Origin: Rebecca billardiae RCC1528
Taxonomy: Eukaryota; Haptophyta
Direction of reading: 5' to 3'
Assembly: GCA_965240325.2 (NCBI GenBank)
Contig: OZ251222.1
Coordinates: 3,720,001-3,784,000, forward strand
Length of the DNA stretch: 64,000 bases
The notes beneath the pieces were generated by a model that saw only the letters and a list, made by a program, of their open reading frames with translations, made no database searches and was not told the DNA's origin. This document shows positions 61,435-64,000 of this stretch, in pieces (the stretch's first letter is position 1; every line of letters begins with the position of its first letter). The position numbers and the translations under genes were made by a program.

Positions 61435-64000
61435 GCAGAGCGCGCGCGTGGCCACGGCCCTGTTGACGCTCGGCCTGTGGCAGCCGCTTGCTCCGGGGAG
61501 TCCGGGCGCGGGGGGGTCGGGGCTGGAGGGGCACGCGCAGTACGCGGTGCGCGAGCTGCCCGACGCGATCCTCCTCGCGCTGCCCCCGCCCCTCGCCGCC
61601 TCCAACCGCTCCGCCTCGGCCGCGCCCCCGCAGCCGCTGGGGCCGGCCGCGTGCCACTTCTGGGACGAGGCGGCGGGGCTGTGGTCGACGGAGGGCGTGG
61701 CGGCAGCGGGCGCGCCCCCGCCCGAGCTGCTGCCGCCCGGCGCGCTGGACGGGACGGCGGTGGCGCTGTTCTGCGCGACGCAGCACCTCACGCAGTTCGC
61801 CGGACTCTCGACGCCGCCGCGCGCGCCGCCGCCCAGCCCGCCGCGCCCGCCGGCCGACGGCGGCGGCGCGCTCGGCCTCCGCGTCGCGGCGGGCGTCGGC
61901 GTGAGCACCGGCCCGGCGGGCGGCTCGCTCGGCGGCGCCAAGCTGCTGCTGCTGGTGTACGCGCTGTCGGGCGCGTACGCGCTCGCGCTCGCGCTCGCGC
62001 TGGGCGCCGACACGCGCCGGCGGAAGGCGCACGCGCGCTGGCGCGCCTCCGAGCTGGGCGCCATCAGCCCGGACCCCCCGGACTCTCTGGCCGCGTCGGG
62101 CGCGTCGGGTGCGTCGGCCGCGTCGGCCAGCGGCGCGGGAGGCCTGCGCGGCCGCGCGCGCGTGCGCACGCGCGCCGCCGCCGAGCGCGCCGCCGCCGCC
62201 GAGGCGACGTTCGGCGCGGCGGCGTGGCGGAAGGGCGCGCCGCTCGACGCGCCGCCCAAGCCGCGCGGCTGCACGGACGGCGCGTGCAGCTTCGCCACCT
62301 CCGAGTCCTCCCTCGGTGGCAGCCTGAGCCTGAGTGTGCGCGCGAGCGCGAGCGCGCGCGGCGTGGCGCGCGAGCGCGCGCGCACCGGCGGAGCGCGCGG
62401 GGGCCGCACGCTGCCGACGCGCACGGCGCCGACTGCGGCGCGCGGCGCGCCCGGCGCCGAGCCAGTGCCGCCACCGGCCGCCACGCCGCCGTCGCCGCCG
62501 CCCAGCCCGCCGCCGCCACGCGCACCGCCGCCGCCGCCGCGCGCCGCGCACCGCACCGCGCCCGCCGCCGCGCTCAGCTGGTGGCGTGACGAGCACCCGC
62601 TGGGCGCGCTGCTCGGCTGGCAGCGCGCGGCGCTCGCGCCGGGCGCGGCGGAGCTGACGAGCTGCGTGTTTGGAGCGCTCGCGCTGCAGCTCGCGTGCAG
62701 CGCGGCGCTGGCGCGCGGCGGCGGCGCGGCGGGCGCCGAGGCGGCGGCGGGTGCCGAGTCGCGGGCTGCTGCGCTGCTGCTGCGCGCCGCGCTGTGCGCC
62801 GCGCTGGGCACGCCCGCGCGCGTCGCGCTCAGCGCCGTCTGGGCGCTCGCGCACGCGGGCGCGCGGCGCACGCCGAGCGCGCGGCTGCGCCGCGCCGTCG
62901 CCGAGCTGCTGGGTGAGGCGCAGCGCGGCGGCGGCGGCGGCGAGGCGGCGGCGCGCTCGGCACACGGCAGCGGCGCGCGCCCGTCGGCGGCGCGGCGGCG
63001 CACGCCCGCCGCCGCGGCGCCGCGGCCGCCGCAGCAGGACGGGCGCATGTCGCGCGTCGATGAGCTCGGCGGCGCCAAGCCCGGCGGCGCGGCGGGCGCC
63101 GAGCCGCCGCTGGGCGTGCTGGCACGCGTGGCGGGCGCGTGGCTCGGCGGCGCGCACGCGGCTGATTCCAAGGGCCGCGCCGCCGCGGAGTGCGCCCTCT
63201 CGCCCCCCTCGCCCTTCAGACTGGCGCAGGTCAGGCCGACCGAGCTCACGGCCGGCCGTGCGGACAGCGAGGGCGAGGACGAGGCGGCGGGCGGCGGCGC
63301 GCGCGAGGCGCCGAGCCCGCGCGGCAGGCTGATGGCGCCCAGCCGGCACAGCGCCGACGCCCCATCCGGCCGCAGCCCGACGGATCACGGCTCGGTGGCC
63401 GAGGGCGGCGACGTGGCGGGCGCGTGCGCGTGCGTGACGCCGGCGGGTGTGGCGGCCGAGCGCGGCCGCGCGCGCGCCGGGCCGTGGCACGCGGAGCGGC
63501 TCGAGGCGGCGAGCGCGCGCGCCGCGCGCGCCGAGCCGAGCGCGAGCGCCGCATCGCGCGAGGGCAGCGTGCGCGTGCGCGTCGCCGCGCGCTCGCGGCC
63601 ATGCAGCCCGCGCGCCGGGCTGACCGCGCCATTTGGGCTGGTGGAGCCGCGCCCGCCCTCGGCGCCGCAGGGCCGGGCGGCGTCCCCGCGCGCGCGGCAG
63701 GCCGAGGCGCCCGCCTCGAGCGCGCCGCGCGCCGCGCTGCCGGCGCGGGGCTGCGCCGAGGCGACCGCGCCGTGCGGCCTGTTCCAGCCCATGCTGGCGC
63801 GCACGCAGAGCGGAGGCGGCGGCGGCTGCGGCGGCGGCGGCGGCTGCAGCTTCAGCGCGGGGCGCGTGGTGCCGCTGGCGCGCTCCGGCACGGCGGCGGC
63901 GGCTGCGCCCGCGCCGCCGCCGCCGCCGCCCGAGCCGGCGGCGGGCGACGACGTTCCCACGTGGTGCCGCGCGCGCTGCGACCCGTCGGCGGCGGCTGGC
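37953..64000 (+). CDS. Giant surface protein, second part: SPPP array, IPT/REJ ectodomain, GPS, transmembrane (open at right edge)
   Basis: One frame (codons beginning at 37955) is open for 26 kb. After SPPP to ~57010 come IPT/TIG-like domains (GGSTLLLRGLGFFAG ~57135; GDTHVTLEGRGFD ~57500; LTAVTVHGAGFD ~57890). REJ/PKD-like modules follow (SCEGAAIELDGAAS ~58660; ELRIDARASADPN ~59407; repeated FxWR strands). A GPS motif lies at ~61650-61803 (ACHFWDEAAGLW ... LFCATQHLTQFAG) after a GAIN-like Ala-rich region. Then come a transmembrane helix (~61938-62008, LLLVYALSGAYALALALALG), a basic cytoplasmic segment, DEHPLGALLGW (~62588) and further helices (~62650-62716, ~62770-62865), as in polycystin-1/REJ proteins. 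No PLAT domain is recognised between the first helices. A signal peptide and N-terminus are missing here and lie at 14923. Confidence 0.75.
37955..57010 (+). repeat. SPPP tetrapeptide-coding mega-array (19 kb) with higher-order repeats
   Basis: About 6,350 residues of SPPP with a recurring PPPP, in one continuous register. Between ~45.0 and ~51.2 kb the array consists of 477-bp (159-codon) higher-order units: the marker GTC(A/G)CCACCACC recurs at 45541, 46018, 46495, 46972, 47449, 47926, 48403, 48880, 49357, 49834, 50311 and 50788. A 1,287-bp unit repeats at ~40.85-43.42 kb. Divergence increases towards both edges (T, V, A, N, L, R and Q substitutions after ~53 kb). Confidence 0.95.
61650..61803 (+). 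other. GPS autoproteolysis motif (within giant protein)
   Basis: CxFWDxxxGLWxxxG followed by LFCATQHLTQFAG. The HLT tripeptide is the canonical cleavage site (between L and T) of GAIN/GPS proteins, and the preceding Cys and Trp residues are conserved. The usual second Cys pair is reduced (GV instead of GC). Confidence 0.75.

Overview
The window looks like nuclear DNA of a GC-rich unicellular eukaryotic alga. A haptophyte is my best guess and a pelagophyte-type stramenopile is also possible; this is inference, as no rRNA or organellar marker is present. The evidence is short GT-AG introns whose donors almost all read GTGCGN, very long Ser-Pro-Pro-Pro (SPPP) cell-surface protein arrays, type-II tRNA-Ser genes, a Ty1/copia remnant, and an integrated DNA virus of the polinton-like virus (PLV) type known mainly from algae.

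Layout. 1-3993 (minus): a secreted, proline-rich, cysteine-rich matrix protein running off the left edge, with at least three introns and a probable 23-nt micro-exon. 3994-7208: mostly empty, with tRNA-Ser(CGA) (+) and tRNA-Ser(AGA) (-). 7209-9266 (+): a single-pass membrane protein with a polyproline tail. 9533-13031: a 5'-truncated copia reverse transcriptase/RNase H between two inverted tRNA-derived (SINE-like) repeats, each ending in the same 94-nt perfect palindrome. 13032-14922: AT-rich microsatellites and a hairpin, no gene seen.

14923-64000 (+) is best read as ONE giant gene split by a virus. The first part (14923-21708) has a signal peptide, seven RCC1-type repeats built from six exons, and then an SPPP array. 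The second part (37953-64000, open at the right edge) continues the SPPP array for about 19 kb, then has IPT/TIG-like domains, REJ/PKD-like ectodomains, a GPS motif and transmembrane segments, as in polycystin-1/REJ-family receptors. Joining 21708 to 37953 keeps both the reading frame and the SPPP four-residue register, giving a protein of at least about 10,700 residues.

Between them lies a complete-looking 16.2-kb PLV (21709-37952) with 83-bp terminal inverted repeats and a near-perfect 24-bp direct repeat at both junctions. It encodes a zinc-ribbon protein, protein-primed family-B DNA polymerase, a GIY-YIG-like protein, a triple LamG-like putative fibre, a class-3-type lipase, a small basic amphipathic protein, major and minor capsid proteins, an A32/FtsK-HerA packaging ATPase, an SF3 (CRESS-Rep-like) helicase and several unknowns. 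No integrase or maturation protease is recognisable. All its genes are open, so it is either recent or maintained. The most notable points are the giant RCC1-SPPP-REJ-GPS gene and the PLV sitting register-neutrally in its repeat array.
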